Notes: a model not told the origin generated them from the sequence alone. A stretch of 64,000 bases of DNA from Alkalihalophilus marmarensis DSM 21297 (GCF_000474275.2 NZ_ATAE01000003.1:1-64000), one strand, 5' to 3'. Positions 33,957 through 44,236 are shown, counted from the first letter of the stretch. Made by a program: numbers and translations.

Positions 33957-34841
33957 ATGAAAAAAATTGCTGGGGTCGCTTTAATTATCATCGGAGCTGT
34001 TCTCTTTTTATCAACTTTTGGTTCCTTATCGGTTTTTAATTTATCAGGTCTTAATACTGGAGGAGAAAAAGTAGAAAATGTCGATCACCCTTTAGAAGAA
34101 AACACCGAATTATTCATTGAAAGCACCTCTGTTGATCTTAGAGTAGAACCGTCAACCAATGAAAATATGAGTATTGATGTGATCGATAAAAGACGAAACC
34201 AAACATTACGTGTAGAAGAACGTGGAAATCGACTCACTATAAGAATGGAAGAAAGAAACAGCATCTCTATTCCGTTTTTATCCCCACGAAGAAGTACAGA
34301 AATGATTATATATATTCCTGAAGTGAATATTTCCTCCTTTGAGGCGAAATCTGTATCAGGAGACATAACTATAAATACCCCGCTTGAAAGTGAAGAGGTA
34401 TTTTTAAAAACCATTTCAGGGGATGTTCACTCTAGCCTCATAACCGCTGATGAGGTCTCAATCCATTCCACCTCAGGCGATCTCCAAGCAGATTCTATTG
34501 AAAGTGAGAATCTAGTCATAAAGAGTACGTCTGGAGATATTGAGGTAAAAAGTTTCAGTGGAGAATTAGATGCTAATACCGTTTCAGGAGATATTTTGGT
34601 AACATATACACACGATCATAAAGATGCTCATCTGAAAACGGTATCCGGTGATATTACGATGTGGGTAAGAAATTTAAATGCCCAGGTAGATTTAAAGACA
34701 ACATCAGGTGGATTTACGATCGATGAGCAATTAACAGAGCAGCAATTTCAATCGAGAAGTTTAAAAGGAACAGCTGGAAGCGGAGAATATGTTGTTACGG
34801 CTGTCACTGTATCGGGAGATACTAAATTATTAAATAAATAG
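33957..34841 (+). CDS. liaG: LiaG-like adhesin-fold protein (DUF4097)
   Basis: A 294-residue protein with an N-terminal membrane helix (about 5-26) and an external domain of repeating strands: SVSGDITI, TISGDV, STSGDL, STSGDIEV, TVSGDILV, TVSGDITM, TTSGGFTI. This [ST]xSGD ladder is the DUF4097 beta-helix. GGGGAGG precedes the ATG. It follows liaH after a terminator and precedes liaF, as liaG does in B. subtilis. Function is unknown. Confidence 0.9.
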   Translation: MKKIAGVALIIIGAVLFLSTFGSLSVFNLSGLNTGGEKVENVDHPLEENTELFIESTSVDLRVEPSTNENMSIDVIDKRRNQTLRVEERGNRLTIRMEERNSISIPFLSPRRSTEMIIYIPEVNISSFEAKSVSGDITINTPLESEEVFLKTISGDVHSSLITADEVSIHSTSGDLQADSIESENLVIKSTSGDIEVKSFSGELDANTVSGDILVTYTHDHKDAHLKTVSGDITMWVRNLNAQVDLKTTSGGFTIDEQLTEQQFQSRSLKGTAGSGEYVVTAVTVSGDTKLLNK

Positions 34842-34874
34842 TGGTAGTGAAAGTAGAGGAAAGGGGGAGTGTGG

Positions 34875-35720
34875 ATGAGTAAGCATGGGTTAATTGGAGT
34901 TATTGTGGTGATCCTTGGAATTTGGTTTCTGATGGGTGTGCTTAGCTTTGCAACAGGCGGATTAATTGCCCCGCTCATCTTCTTCTTCCTTGGTTATTAT
35001 TTTTATCAAAACAAACGCAAGCTGATTGCGGCTATTTTCTTTATCATCAGCGGCAGTATTCTTTTGGATCAATTATTTTCTATTAATTTTATTGGACTTA
35101 TTTTAGCTGTTATTTGTTTTTATTACGGCCTTAAATTAGTAAAAAGCCAAAAAAAGACAAAAAAATCTCATGCCGAACGTGAACAAAGGCTTAAGATGAC
35201 ACAAGAAGAAGCTCCTAGCCAAGCATCTGAGAAGGAAAATACGTCTAAAAGTGAGCAAGAACCCTTTATTTCGGAGGGAGACCTAGATCCCTCTATTTCT
35301 CCTAGTGGTTCTACTTCAACCTCATCCAAAGCTCCAGAGGCAGCCTATGAGCCGATTGTAAGAAAAAACTTTGTTGGAGATATCCATTACATGAACCAAC
35401 AGTTTGAATTGCGAGATTTAACGATATGGTCTGCCCTTGGAAGCGTAAAAATAGATCTATCAAAAGCAATGATTTCAGAAGGTGAGACCATTATTGTTAT
35501 TCAAGCATTTATTGGAGAGGTCAATGTGTATGTCCCGGATGATTTAACAGTAGCTGTTCAAGCCTCTTCTCTTGCAGGAGAATTAACTGTTTTTCATGAG
35601 AAACATTCAGGTATTAATCAGCAAGTGAGTCTGGCACCTTCTCAATACAAGCAGTCAAAAAGAAGAGTGAAGCTGGTCCTATCAATGGCACTTGGGGAAG
35701 TGACGGTGAGAAGGATATGA
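34875..35720 (+). CDS. liaF: LiaF, inhibitor of the LiaRS system
   Basis: A 281-residue protein from ATG 34875, five nt after GGGGGAG. Four hydrophobic segments fill the first 95 residues, followed by a Lys/Ser-rich linker and a C-terminal beta domain (FVGDIHYMNQQFELRDLTIW, GSVKIDLSKAMI, IGEVNVYVPDDLTVAVQASS, LSMALGEVTVRRI). This is the layout of LiaF, which keeps LiaS inactive without cell-wall stress. It overlaps liaS by 4 nt or ends 2 nt before it, depending on the liaS start. Confidence 0.93.
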   Translation: MSKHGLIGVIVVILGIWFLMGVLSFATGGLIAPLIFFFLGYYFYQNKRKLIAAIFFIISGSILLDQLFSINFIGLILAVICFYYGLKLVKSQKKTKKSHAEREQRLKMTQEEAPSQASEKENTSKSEQEPFISEGDLDPSISPSGSTSTSSKAPEAAYEPIVRKNFVGDIHYMNQQFELRDLTIWSALGSVKIDLSKAMISEGETIIVIQAFIGEVNVYVPDDLTVAVQASSLAGELTVFHEKHSGINQQVSLAPSQYKQSKRRVKLVLSMALGEVTVRRI

Positions 35721-35722
35721 AA

Positions 35723-36817
35723 ATGAGACTTTCCCGCCTTCTCTGGCAGTTTATCCGTCATAATGTGTTCTTAGCTCTTTTAGTGATCATCTTTGCAGCG
35801 TTTTTATTAACGTATCAAGAACCGAGAGGACTTCTTTTATTAATTGATCTCCGATTAATTGAAATTCCTCTTTTTGTCTGGCTGATAGCGACGTTTTTAC
35901 TTGTTGGCATCATAGCAGGAGTCATTCAAGCTCTGCCTTTAAAAAGGAGAATTGATGAAGTCGTGCATGGAGCCATGCGTTATGAGAGAGGTACTTTTTC
36001 TCATCGACTCACAGAACAAGGAGCCGATGAGCTGACTGAGCTTGCAGTGCGGATGAACCGGATGGCTGCTCAAATTGAAGAGCAAATCGCTTCACTCCAA
36101 AGGCTTTCTACAGAAAGGGTTAAGATGCAGGATACCGTCAAGAAGGCTGCTGTCACAGAAGAGAGACAGCGTTTAGCAAGGGAGCTTCATGATGCTGTGA
36201 GCCAGCAGTTATTTGCAATCTCCATGATGACTGCTGCCTTAAGGTCGAGTGATGAAAAACAGGAAGAACAGTTAGAAATGGTAGAAAAGATGGCGAACAC
36301 CGCTCAAGCTGAGATGCGTGCACTATTGCTCCATTTACGTCCAGCTCACCTAGAAGGAAAAAGCTTAGAAGAGGGAGCGGGGCAGCTGTTTTTAGAATTA
36401 GAAAAAAAGCATGATGTAGAAGTAAGCTTCCTCGTTGATATTGATTCAGACCTGCCACAAGGGATAGAGGATCAAATGTATCGTTTAATTCAAGAAGCGA
36501 TCTCAAATATTTTAAGACATTCAGAAGCTAATGCCGTTGAGTTCTTGTTAAAAGAAATGCCTCAAGAGATCATCATGAAAATCATCGACAATGGAGTAGG
36601 ATTTAAAGTAGATGATATTTCGCATGAATCATACGGACTTCAAACGATGAAAGAACGGATGAATGATATCGGAGGAGTATTGAATATTGTATCCGTACCA
36701 CTACAAGGAACACAGCTGGAAGTGAAAATTCCTATTGCATGGAAAGGGAATGAGAAAGATGGACACAAGGGGGAGCGAAATGGGGAACAACCTGGTGAAA
36801 GTACTCTTAGTGGATGA
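35723..36817 (+). CDS. liaS: Sensor histidine kinase LiaS
   Basis: A 364-residue kinase from ATG 35723 (an ATG at 35717 lies too near the RBS AAGGA). Two membrane helices (about 12-32 and 48-68) with a very short external loop are the mark of intramembrane-sensing kinases. HAMP follows (VVHGAMRYERGTFSHRL), then the NarL-type H box AVTEERQRLARELHDAVSQQ and the ATPase domain (EAISNILRHSEAN, DNGVGF, YGLQTMKERM). It phosphorylates LiaR in response to lipid II-binding antibiotics. Confidence 0.95.
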   Translation: MRLSRLLWQFIRHNVFLALLVIIFAAFLLTYQEPRGLLLLIDLRLIEIPLFVWLIATFLLVGIIAGVIQALPLKRRIDEVVHGAMRYERGTFSHRLTEQGADELTELAVRMNRMAAQIEEQIASLQRLSTERVKMQDTVKKAAVTEERQRLARELHDAVSQQLFAISMMTAALRSSDEKQEEQLEMVEKMANTAQAEMRALLLHLRPAHLEGKSLEEGAGQLFLELEKKHDVEVSFLVDIDSDLPQGIEDQMYRLIQEAISNILRHSEANAVEFLLKEMPQEIIMKIIDNGVGFKVDDISHESYGLQTMKERMNDIGGVLNIVSVPLQGTQLEVKIPIAWKGNEKDGHKGERNGEQPGESTLSG

Positions 36818-37424
36818 TCACGAAATGGTCCGTATGGGGATGTCTGCTTTTCTCGAAACACAGCCTGATATTGAAGTGATAGGCCAAGCTAGTAATGGAC
36901 TAGAAGGAGTAGAAATGACCAGACGGCTCGAGCCAGATGTCATTGTGATGGATCTTGTGATGGAGAAAATGGATGGTATTGAAGCCACACGAACCATCAT
37001 GAAGGATAGGCCGCTCTGTAAAGTGATTGTTTTAACAAGTTTTATTGATGATGAGAAAGTCTATCCAGTAATTGAAGCAGGTGCGTTTAGCTATTTACTC
37101 AAAACATCGTCGGCCAAAGAGATTGCTCAAGCGATCCGTCAAGCGGCGGACGGGGAACCTGTACTAGCTTCGAAAGTAACGAACAAGATGATGAACCATA
37201 TGAGGTCGCAAAAAGAAAAAGCATTGCATGAAGAATTAACCCCTCGTGAATTAGAAGTGTTAAAGCTGATAGGTGTGGGGCAGTCAAATCAAGAAATAGC
37301 TGAGAGTTTATTTATAGGAATCAAGACGGTCAAAACACATGTCAGTAATATTCTTCAAAAATTAGCTCTTGAAGACCGTACTCAGATTGCTATTTATGCA
37401 CATAGGCACGGGCTCGTAAAATAA
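36780..37424 (+). CDS. liaR: Response regulator LiaR
   Basis: A 214-residue NarL-type regulator. ATG 36780 follows AAGGGGGAG and overlaps liaS by 38 nt; GTG 36795 is an alternative giving a start aligned with B. subtilis LiaR. Receiver: LLVDDHEMVRMG, phospho-acceptor Asp 58 (VIVMDLVMEKMDGIEA), LTSFIDDEKVYPVIEAGAFS, Lys in LLKTSS. LuxR-type HTH: LTPRELEVLKLIGVGQSNQE, SLFIGIKTVKTHVSNILQKL. Strong match to LiaR. It activates liaIH. Confidence 0.95.
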   Translation: MGNNLVKVLLVDDHEMVRMGMSAFLETQPDIEVIGQASNGLEGVEMTRRLEPDVIVMDLVMEKMDGIEATRTIMKDRPLCKVIVLTSFIDDEKVYPVIEAGAFSYLLKTSSAKEIAQAIRQAADGEPVLASKVTNKMMNHMRSQKEKALHEELTPRELEVLKLIGVGQSNQEIAESLFIGIKTVKTHVSNILQKLALEDRTQIAIYAHRHGLVK

Positions 37425-37466
37425 ACAAAAACGACACGAGTGTGTACTCGAGTCGTTTTTGTTTAA
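37423..37466. terminator. Terminator after liaR
   Basis: AAACAAAAACGAC-CGAGT pairs with ACTCG-GTCGTTTTTGTTT; it also terminates hmoB from the opposite strand. Confidence 0.92.
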
Positions 37467-37930
37467 ATCGTATATTCTGTCACATATGAAGGCCGTGGGA
37501 AAATCGAGGAGCCAAGTCCTTCTTTTGTCCCGCGTTTTTTATGAGCGTGGTTATAGGCATTCGATTCCTGCCATTTCTTGAAGTATTCCTTACTTTTCCA
37601 AACCGTCATCACGATGTAGGTGTCAGATGTTTCTGGTCTCAAAATTCGTATCGCTTTAAAGCCAGGCTCTTTCTCGACTAAACCAGCACGATTTTGGAAT
37701 CTTTCTTCAAACATTCCGCGCCCGTCTGCTGAAACAGGGATATTATTTAACACAACAAATCCCGCATCAGGTATGTTTCCTGTTTCATTTAAAACAGAAT
37801 ATACTTCACCAGCTCCTGAATCCTCTCGTGTATCTTCAATGTAATATACGTTTTGTTGTGCGGATGTAAGTTGAATCGATGCAGCATCGTTGAATGGTAC
37901 TTTTGATAAAACCACTTTTCTCACACGCAT
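37463..37930 (-). CDS. hmoB: Heme-degrading monooxygenase HmoB-like (antibiotic biosynthesis monooxygenase fold)
   Basis: A 155-residue protein from ATG 37930, four nt after TAGGAGGG. The C-terminal ABM domain shows FVVLNNIPVSADGRGMFEER, FKAIRILRPETSDTYIVMTV, WKSKEYFKKWQESNAYNHAH; the Asn, His and Trp arrangement is that of IsdG-like heme monooxygenases. B. subtilis HmoB (YhgC) lies beside pbpF-hemEHY as here. It probably opens the heme ring to release iron and avoid heme stress. Confidence 0.88.
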   Translation of the reverse strand: MRVRKVVLSKVPFNDAASIQLTSAQQNVYYIEDTREDSGAGEVYSVLNETGNIPDAGFVVLNNIPVSADGRGMFEERFQNRAGLVEKEPGFKAIRILRPETSDTYIVMTVWKSKEYFKKWQESNAYNHAHKKRGTKEGLGSSIFPRPSYVTEYTI

Positions 37931-38142
37931 TTCCCTCCTAAGGATGTTCTTTGATTTATTCATATAAAATAGGTTTTGAAACATTTAGCTGGTTTTCTTC
38001 GTAAAAAGTATATCGTATTCACTCGAATATTGGCAAAAGAGATGATTACGATTAAAATAAAGGCAATCTCAGTTATAATAGAAGACTTGAGTTAGAGTGA
38101 CTGTTATAAATTGGGATATACTAGTAAAAAAGGAGGGATGGT

Positions 38143-40293
38143 ATGCTGCTTAAACGAATATCATTTGCCATAATCGTTGTTCTCTCAACTGTATTGATAG
38201 GACTCGTAGGATATCTTGTTATTCTCTTAGCGGGTAACTTCGCTATTGATAATGAGAAGCTGGTAATGAGTGCAACAACCTCTCTCGTCGATGAAAAAGG
38301 CGAACTCTTAACGAAATTATATATTGAAAATAGAGAGATTGTATCAATTGATGATATACCTGACCATGTTGAACAAGCTTTCGTAGCGATTGAGGATGCA
38401 AGATTTTATGAACATCAAGGAATTGATTTTCGTGCGATAGGGAGAGCAGTATATAGAGATATTTTAGCGGGTGCTAAAGTTGAAGGTGGAAGTACAATCA
38501 CTCAGCAGCTTGCGAAAAATGTCTTTTTATCAAATGAAAAAACATGGCTGAGAAAAACAAAAGAAGTCATGATTGCCATGAACCTTGAGCGGAAATACAG
38601 TAAAGATGAAATTCTTGAGATGTATTTAAATCGTATCTACTTTGGACATGGTGCATATGGAGTCCAAGCGGCATCTAAATTGTATTTTAATAAGCCTGTT
38701 AGTGAATTGACGGTAGATGAAGGGGCTCTTTTAGCAGGGCTTCCAAAAGCACCGAACAGCTACTCACCGATCTCAAACCCAGAGCGCAGTAAACAACGGC
38801 GTGATGTCGTGTTATCTGTCATGGAGCAAAGGGGCTATATCACAGCAGAGGAATCTGTTCGTTATAAAGGACGCACCATTGCAGTAGACCATAATAAGAT
38901 TACCGAAAATGAGGCTTTTCTAACGTATATTGATATGGTGTTAGAGGAGGCTGAGCGTAAATATCAATTATCGAGCCAAGAGGTGCTATCTGGCGGCTAC
39001 AAAATTGTTGTACCAATGAATCAGAAGCTGCAGCAATCTGCGTTTGAACGTCTGCAAAATGATGATTATTTTCCTGATGGAAACGAAGGAGCAGAAGCAG
39101 CAGCCGTATTTATGGATGTAGAGACAGGCGGTGTTCTTGCGGCACAGGGCGGCAGGGAATATGTACGCCGTGGATTAAACCGAGTAGAATCAAAGCGTCA
39201 GCCTGGGTCAGCGTTTAAGCCATTAGCTGTATTTGCACCAGCACTTGAAGAGGGCGAGTACGGACCGTATTCGATGCTCCGGGATGAACCGCTCACATAC
39301 GGTGATTATTCTCCGCGGAACCTAAATGGGGAATACAGCGGGCAAATGACAATGTATGATGCGATTACGCACTCCACGAATGCGCCAGCCGTTTGGTTAT
39401 TAAATGAGCTCGGTGTTAAAGAATCTACTCGTTTTCTAGAACATTTAGGGTTAGATATTCCTGATAAAGGCTTATCCATTGCACTTGGCGGCTTAGAAGA
39501 GGGGGTTACTCCACTTGAAATGGCTAAAGCGTACCGAGTATTTGCAGGAAATGGAAAGGTAGTCGACCCTTATTTCATCTCGGAAATCTATGATCGTAAT
39601 GGAGAACTTGTCGGGCGAGCAAATCAAACGGAAACGGAAGTCATTTCACCTCAAACTGCTTGGTACATGACGAGGATGCTGGAATCTGTCGTAAAAGAGG
39701 GTACAGCTAGAAGCGGGAATGCGGAAACACCTTTAGCAGGGAAAACAGGTACAACCACTTTCCCTGGGGTAGAAGGAGGAACGATGGATGCCTGGTTTGT
39801 CGGATACACTCCTACTGTAGTTGGCTCGATGTGGATGGGATATGACACCACTACGACCGATCAATACTTACTAGGCGGCAGTTCCTATCCAACAGTTATG
39901 ATGAAGGATATTTTAAATGATTTAGACGATCCGTTGAAAAATGTTGCCTTTAAAAAGCCAGATCAAGCAGAAGAGCTTCTGCCGCCAGTAAGGTTAGCCC
40001 AAGTAGAGGATTTATCGGCTAAACTGCAAATGGGCGGCGGCGGTCTGATGAGTGTAGAGCTTGATTGGACTGGCTCTGAGGATGAACGTGTATATTATCA
40101 CGTCTATGAGATTTATAAAGGAGAGCGAGAGAGGCTTGCGACAGTGAGAGGAAACAGCGAATACATTGTCAGCCGTTTTAATCCTTTTTCCTCTAAACAA
40201 TATGAAGTCACTCCGGTTGATTCTGTGACGAATCAGGAAGGGGACCCATCCAACAGAGCGGAAGCTGAATTTAATTTTGGGTTTGGATTTTAA
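38143..40293 (+). CDS. pbpF: Class A penicillin-binding protein PbpF
   Basis: A 716-residue bifunctional enzyme. An N-terminal membrane anchor (8-32) is followed by a GT51 glycosyltransferase (FVAIEDARFYEHQGIDFRAI, GGSTITQQLAKNVFLS, KEVMIAMNLERKYSKDEILE, NRIYFGHGAYGVQAASKLYF) and a transpeptidase with SAFK, STN (ITHSTNAPAV) and KTGT (LAGKTGTTTFPG). The end has a fibronectin-like domain (DEDERVYYHVYEIYKGER-like). PbpF works in vegetative wall and forespore peptidoglycan synthesis in B. subtilis and is beside hemE there, as here. AAAGGAGGG is the RBS. Confidence 0.95.
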   Translation: MLLKRISFAIIVVLSTVLIGLVGYLVILLAGNFAIDNEKLVMSATTSLVDEKGELLTKLYIENREIVSIDDIPDHVEQAFVAIEDARFYEHQGIDFRAIGRAVYRDILAGAKVEGGSTITQQLAKNVFLSNEKTWLRKTKEVMIAMNLERKYSKDEILEMYLNRIYFGHGAYGVQAASKLYFNKPVSELTVDEGALLAGLPKAPNSYSPISNPERSKQRRDVVLSVMEQRGYITAEESVRYKGRTIAVDHNKITENEAFLTYIDMVLEEAERKYQLSSQEVLSGGYKIVVPMNQKLQQSAFERLQNDDYFPDGNEGAEAAAVFMDVETGGVLAAQGGREYVRRGLNRVESKRQPGSAFKPLAVFAPALEEGEYGPYSMLRDEPLTYGDYSPRNLNGEYSGQMTMYDAITHSTNAPAVWLLNELGVKESTRFLEHLGLDIPDKGLSIALGGLEEGVTPLEMAKAYRVFAGNGKVVDPYFISEIYDRNGELVGRANQTETEVISPQTAWYMTRMLESVVKEGTARSGNAETPLAGKTGTTTFPGVEGGTMDAWFVGYTPTVVGSMWMGYDTTTTDQYLLGGSSYPTVMMKDILNDLDDPLKNVAFKKPDQAEELLPPVRLAQVEDLSAKLQMGGGGLMSVELDWTGSEDERVYYHVYEIYKGERERLATVRGNSEYIVSRFNPFSSKQYEVTPVDSVTNQEGDPSNRAEAEFNFGFGF

Positions 40294-40307
40294 AGTGAGG
40301 TTTGTAT

Positions 40308-40339
40308 GAGAATGGCTGCTCATGGCCATTCTCTTTTTT
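40308..40339 (+). terminator. Terminator after pbpF
   Basis: GAGAATGGC (40308-40316) pairs with GCCATTCTC (40325-40333) around TGCTCATG, followed by T6. Confidence 0.92.
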
Positions 40340-40531
40340 GTTATAAAATGCTTGAAACATGCAAGATAATAGCATCATTTAGACAAGAACATTCATCAAT
40401 TTTATGACAGTTTTAAAGGATGGCTATACACTGCGTTGTATGGTCATTATAGTAAAGAGGTAGAAAACATGATTTTTTGTACGGATTCGATTAAACTAAT
40501 ACATAGTGAACTTTGAGAAAGGTGTGGCAAG

Positions 40532-41575
40532 ATGACTCAACCAACATTTAACGATACGTTTTTAAAAGCCTGTAGAGGAGAGGCGCATGACCATGTACCT
40601 GTATGGTATATGAGACAAGCAGGGCGTTCGCAGCCAGAATACCGTAAAATTAAAGAAAAGTATTCTCTTTTCGAAATTACTCATCAGCCAGAGTTATGTG
40701 CTTACGTTACTAAACTCCCAGTGGATCAATATAACAACGATGCAGCGATTTTATATAAAGACATTATGACTCCGCTTCCAGCAATCGGAGTAGATGTGGA
40801 AATTAAATCTGGCATTGGTCCAGTTATTGATAATCCGATTCGCTCAAAAGGTGACGTTGAAAAGCTTGGAATGATTAATCCGGAAGAGGATGTGCCTTAT
40901 GTTCTTGATACGATTAAGCTTCTTCGTGAGCAATTAACCGTGCCGTTAATTAGTTTTGGCGGGGCGCCGTTTACTCTTGCAAGTTACATGATCGAAGGCG
41001 GTCCATCAAAGAATTACAATAAGACAAAAGCATTTATGTATGCAGAGCCTGAGGCGTGGCATATGTTAATGGACAAGCTTGGTGATGTCACAATCACTTA
41101 TGTAAAATCACAAATTGCAGCAGGTGCACAAGCGATCCAGATTTTTGATTCATGGGTGGGAGCTCTAAATGTTGCTGACTACCGTGCATTCGTAAAACCT
41201 GTGATGAACCGTATATTCACAGAACTAAGAAAAGAGAATGTTCCTTTAATTATGTTCGGTGTAGGAGCAAGTCACTTAGCAAATGAATGGAATGACCTGC
41301 CGCTGGATGTTGTAGGGCTTGATTGGCGCTTATCTGTAAATGAAGCTCGCGAGCGCGGAATCCAAAAAACGGTTCAAGGAAATTTAGATCCAGCGATTCT
41401 TCTTGCTCCTTGGAATGTAATTGAAGAGCGTGCGAAAGCGATCCTTGACCAAGGTATGCAATCTGATAACTTTATCTTTAACCTAGGACACGGTGTGTTC
41501 CCTGAGGTTAAGCCAGATACATTAAGACGCTTAACAGCATTTGTTCATGAATATTCAGCGAAGCATTCTAGATAA
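40532..41575 (+). CDS. hemE: Uroporphyrinogen decarboxylase HemE
   Basis: A 347-residue enzyme. Motif [18 protein letters not shown] is the substrate-binding signature, and [14 protein letters not shown] and [13 protein letters not shown] also match. It decarboxylates uroporphyrinogen III to coproporphyrinogen III. It starts the hemEHY operon; hemH follows after 25 nt. Confidence 0.98.
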   Translation: MTQPTFNDTFLKACRGEAHDHVPVWYMRQAGRSQPEYRKIKEKYSLFEITHQPELCAYVTKLPVDQYNNDAAILYKDIMTPLPAIGVDVEIKSGIGPVIDNPIRSKGDVEKLGMINPEEDVPYVLDTIKLLREQLTVPLISFGGAPFTLASYMIEGGPSKNYNKTKAFMYAEPEAWHMLMDKLGDVTITYVKSQIAAGAQAIQIFDSWVGALNVADYRAFVKPVMNRIFTELRKENVPLIMFGVGASHLANEWNDLPLDVVGLDWRLSVNEARERGIQKTVQGNLDPAILLAPWNVIEERAKAILDQGMQSDNFIFNLGHGVFPEVKPDTLRRLTAFVHEYSAKHSR

Positions 41576-41600
41576 CATTCATTTTAAGGAGTGAAAACGA

Positions 41601-42533
41601 GTGTCTAAAAAGAAATATGGATTACTTGTCATGGCATATGGAACACCAAGAAGCAAAGAGGAAATCGAACCTTACTATACACATATCCGTCGCGGCCGTA
41701 AGCCGTCTGAAGAGGCGTTAACTGATTTAACTGAGCGCTATGAGGCAATTGGCGGAATCAGTCCTTTAGCTAAAATTACTGAAGATCAAGCATACGGTCT
41801 TGAACGTTATTTAAACGAGCAGTATGAAGATCGTGAATTTAAAGCTTATCTTGGGCTGAAGCATATTGACCCATTTGTAGAAGATGCAGTACAGCAAATG
41901 AAAGAGGATGGCATTGAGGAAGCAATAAGCATCGTGCTTGCTCCTCACTTCTCAACCTTCAGCGTAAAATCGTATAACGGACGTGCTAAAGAAGCGGCAG
42001 AGAAAATTGACGGGCCTGTGATTCACAGTATTGAAAGCTGGTATGACGAGCCGAAATTTATTCAATACTGGGCGGATCAAGTAAAGCAAACGATGGAGAA
42101 GATTGAGGATAAAGAAAAAGCCTGTGTAATCTTTTCTGCTCACAGCTTGCCTGAGCGGATTATTGCAATGGGAGATCCTTATCCAGATCAATTACAAGAA
42201 ACAGCTGATTTAATTGCTAAAAAAGCGGGAATTAAAAATTATACAATCGGCTGGCAAAGTGAAGGAAATACTCCTGATCCGTGGATTGGACCTGATGTTC
42301 AAGATCTTACTCGTGACTTGTACAGTGAGCATGGATACACTTCAATGGTCTATTGCCCAGTAGGATTCGTTGCTGACCACCTTGAAGTTCTTTATGATAA
42401 TGATGTGGAATGTAAGATAGTTACTGATGAGCTTGGTATTGATTATTACCGTCCGGAAATGCCTAATGCAAAAGACGAATTCCTTAATTGCCTAGCAACA
42501 GTGGTCTCTAATAAGCTAAAAGAGAAAGAGTGA
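41601..42533 (+). CDS. hemH: Coproporphyrin ferrochelatase HemH/CpfC
   Basis: A 310-residue enzyme from GTG 41601, after AAGGAGTG. Motifs: [36 protein letters not shown] with the catalytic His, [20 protein letters not shown], and [16 protein letters not shown]. Inserts iron in the coproporphyrin-dependent route of Gram-positive bacteria. It ends 7 nt before hemY. Confidence 0.98.
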   Translation: MSKKKYGLLVMAYGTPRSKEEIEPYYTHIRRGRKPSEEALTDLTERYEAIGGISPLAKITEDQAYGLERYLNEQYEDREFKAYLGLKHIDPFVEDAVQQMKEDGIEEAISIVLAPHFSTFSVKSYNGRAKEAAEKIDGPVIHSIESWYDEPKFIQYWADQVKQTMEKIEDKEKACVIFSAHSLPERIIAMGDPYPDQLQETADLIAKKAGIKNYTIGWQSEGNTPDPWIGPDVQDLTRDLYSEHGYTSMVYCPVGFVADHLEVLYDNDVECKIVTDELGIDYYRPEMPNAKDEFLNCLATVVSNKLKEKE

Positions 42534-42540
42534 GCGTCTT

Positions 42541-43944
42541 ATGGAAAGTAAGAAGCGAGTAGCGATTATTGGCGGTGGAATGACAGGTCTTGCAGCCGCG
42601 TTTAAGTTAGAGCAAGCTAATTCACATGAGGGTATTCATTACGATCTATTTGAAAAAAACGACCGATTAGGTGGAAAGATTCAAACGATTGTACGTGATG
42701 GATTTGTGATTGAGCGTGGACCTGATTCTTTTTTAGCGAGAAAGCAAAGCATGGCACGACTTGCTAAAGAAGTCGGGCTAGAGGGAGAGCTGCTATCAAA
42801 TGATACGGGTCAAGCTTACATTTTAAAGGATGATACGCTTTATCCAATGCCAAGCGGTGCTGTGATGGGGATCCCGACAGAGCTTAAACCATTTGCAACG
42901 ACAAAATTATTTTCGCCGCTAGGGAAACTTCGAGCGCTCGGGGATTTCTTTATAAAGCCTGTAGTAGGTCGTGATGAAGACGTGTCTCTTGGTCACTTCT
43001 TTAGAGCGAGACTTGGAAACGAAGTGGTTGATGATTTGATCGAGCCGCTCTTATCAGGCATCTACGCAGGAGATTTAGATAAACTCAGCTTAAAAGCAAC
43101 GTTCCCTCATTTTCAACAGCTTGAATCAAAACATGGCAGCCTGATCAAAGGATTACAGGCGACACGGGGCAAGCAGACTCAAGTGAAGGATTCCCCAGGT
43201 AAGAAAAAAGGGATGTTCTTAACCTTCGAAAGAGGGCTTGAATCATTTGTTGAAGCCATTGCAGCTAGACTTGATCAAAACTCTATTCATACCGGGGTTC
43301 AGATTGACAACATTCAAAAAGAGGCAGATGTATTTAAGTTGACTTTTGATGATGGCACCATAAAAGAGTATGATCAAGTGATTATTACTACGCCTCCTCA
43401 TGTCACAGCTAAAATGCTTGGTGCTTATGATTATTTTAAGTATTTTAAAGACTTAGAGTCGAGCACTGTAGCAACGGTGGCATTAGGATTTCATAAGTCT
43501 GCTGTTGATAATCCATATGAAGGTACAGGATTTGTGGTATCTAAGAAGAGTTCATTTGATATTACTGCTTGTACTTGGACACACAAAAAGTGGCGTCATT
43601 CCACACCTGAAGGACATGCCTTACTTCGAAGCTATGTTGGGCGTGCCGGAGATTCAGACATTGTGTATAAAACGGATGAAGAAATTGTAGCGTCTGTAAT
43701 GAAAGACTTAAAACAAATCATGGATATAACAGGTGAGCCGTTATTTTATGAAGTAACTCGCTGGAAGCAATCAATGCCGCAATATGCTGTCGGCCATACG
43801 TATAAGATTGCTAAAATGAGAGAAGATATCGCGCGCCACCTCCCAGGGCTTCATATAGCCGGAGCAGGGTTAGATGGTGTTGGCTTGCCAGATTGTATTG
43901 ATCAAGGGGAAAGAGCTGCAGAGCGCATTTTGCAATCGATATAA
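42541..43944 (+). CDS. hemY: Coproporphyrinogen/protoporphyrinogen oxidase HemY/CgoX
   Basis: A 467-residue flavoprotein. The FAD-binding GGGMTGLAAAFKLEQ with LGGKIQTIVRDGFVIERGPD lies at the N terminus, and AGAGLDGVGLPDCIDQGERA at the end. It oxidises coproporphyrinogen III to coproporphyrin III with O2, the step before HemH. It is last in the operon. Confidence 0.97.
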   Translation: MESKKRVAIIGGGMTGLAAAFKLEQANSHEGIHYDLFEKNDRLGGKIQTIVRDGFVIERGPDSFLARKQSMARLAKEVGLEGELLSNDTGQAYILKDDTLYPMPSGAVMGIPTELKPFATTKLFSPLGKLRALGDFFIKPVVGRDEDVSLGHFFRARLGNEVVDDLIEPLLSGIYAGDLDKLSLKATFPHFQQLESKHGSLIKGLQATRGKQTQVKDSPGKKKGMFLTFERGLESFVEAIAARLDQNSIHTGVQIDNIQKEADVFKLTFDDGTIKEYDQVIITTPPHVTAKMLGAYDYFKYFKDLESSTVATVALGFHKSAVDNPYEGTGFVVSKKSSFDITACTWTHKKWRHSTPEGHALLRSYVGRAGDSDIVYKTDEEIVASVMKDLKQIMDITGEPLFYEVTRWKQSMPQYAVGHTYKIAKMREDIARHLPGLHIAGAGLDGVGLPDCIDQGERAAERILQSI

Positions 43945-43950
43945 GTATTA

Positions 43951-43984
43951 AAACAGGAGGAGCCGCCGGGCTCCTCCTGTTTAT
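43951..43984. terminator. Terminator after hemY
   Basis: AAACAGGAGGAGCC pairs with GGCTCCTCCTGTTT around GCCG, a long GC-rich stem; shared with the convergent small genes. Confidence 0.93.
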
Positions 43985-44124
43985 TACATCCAATGTTGAA
44001 AACGTGCTAGACGTTGTTGGATCTGATCTTCATATTTTTGCTGTTCCACTAAACGCTCAAGCTCTTTACCAGAATAATTGCGTTTTTTTATAGTGATTGT
44101 AAAAAAGATAAATGATAGTGTCAT
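43984..44124 (-). CDS. YrzI-like micro-protein (46 aa)
   Basis: A 46-residue gene: MTLSFIFFTITIKKRNYSGK, then a charged helix (ELERLVEQQKYEDQIQQRLA) and RFQHWM. GGAGGC precedes the ATG by 8 nt. The start MT[LF]S[FI][IL]F[FL]T[IV]TI is shared with the gene at 44267. I associate the pattern with the YrzI family, often in tandem in Bacillus. It may be a small membrane-interacting peptide; function unknown. Confidence 0.78.
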   Translation of the reverse strand: MTLSFIFFTITIKKRNYSGKELERLVEQQKYEDQIQQRLARFQHWM

Positions 44125-44158
44125 ACTAAACCGCCTCCGAATATAGTTAAATTGTTAT

Positions 44159-44236
44159 TCAGGTGAGGCCTTTCACCTGCTCATACCATGATAAAAACGT
44201 GCTGCCATTTCCTTTGTTTCTGCCTTCAATCATCAT
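44159..44236 (-). CDS. Peptide gene (25 aa), unknown
   Basis: ATG 44236 is eight nt after AGGAGG and reads MMIEGRNKGNGSTFLSWYEQ then VKGLT; ATG 44242 would add two residues but is too near the RBS. It lies between the two YrzI-like genes on the same strand. The RBS is strong, but a frame this short cannot be confirmed by composition. Confidence 0.45.
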   Translation of the reverse strand: MMIEGRNKGNGSTFLSWYEQVKGLT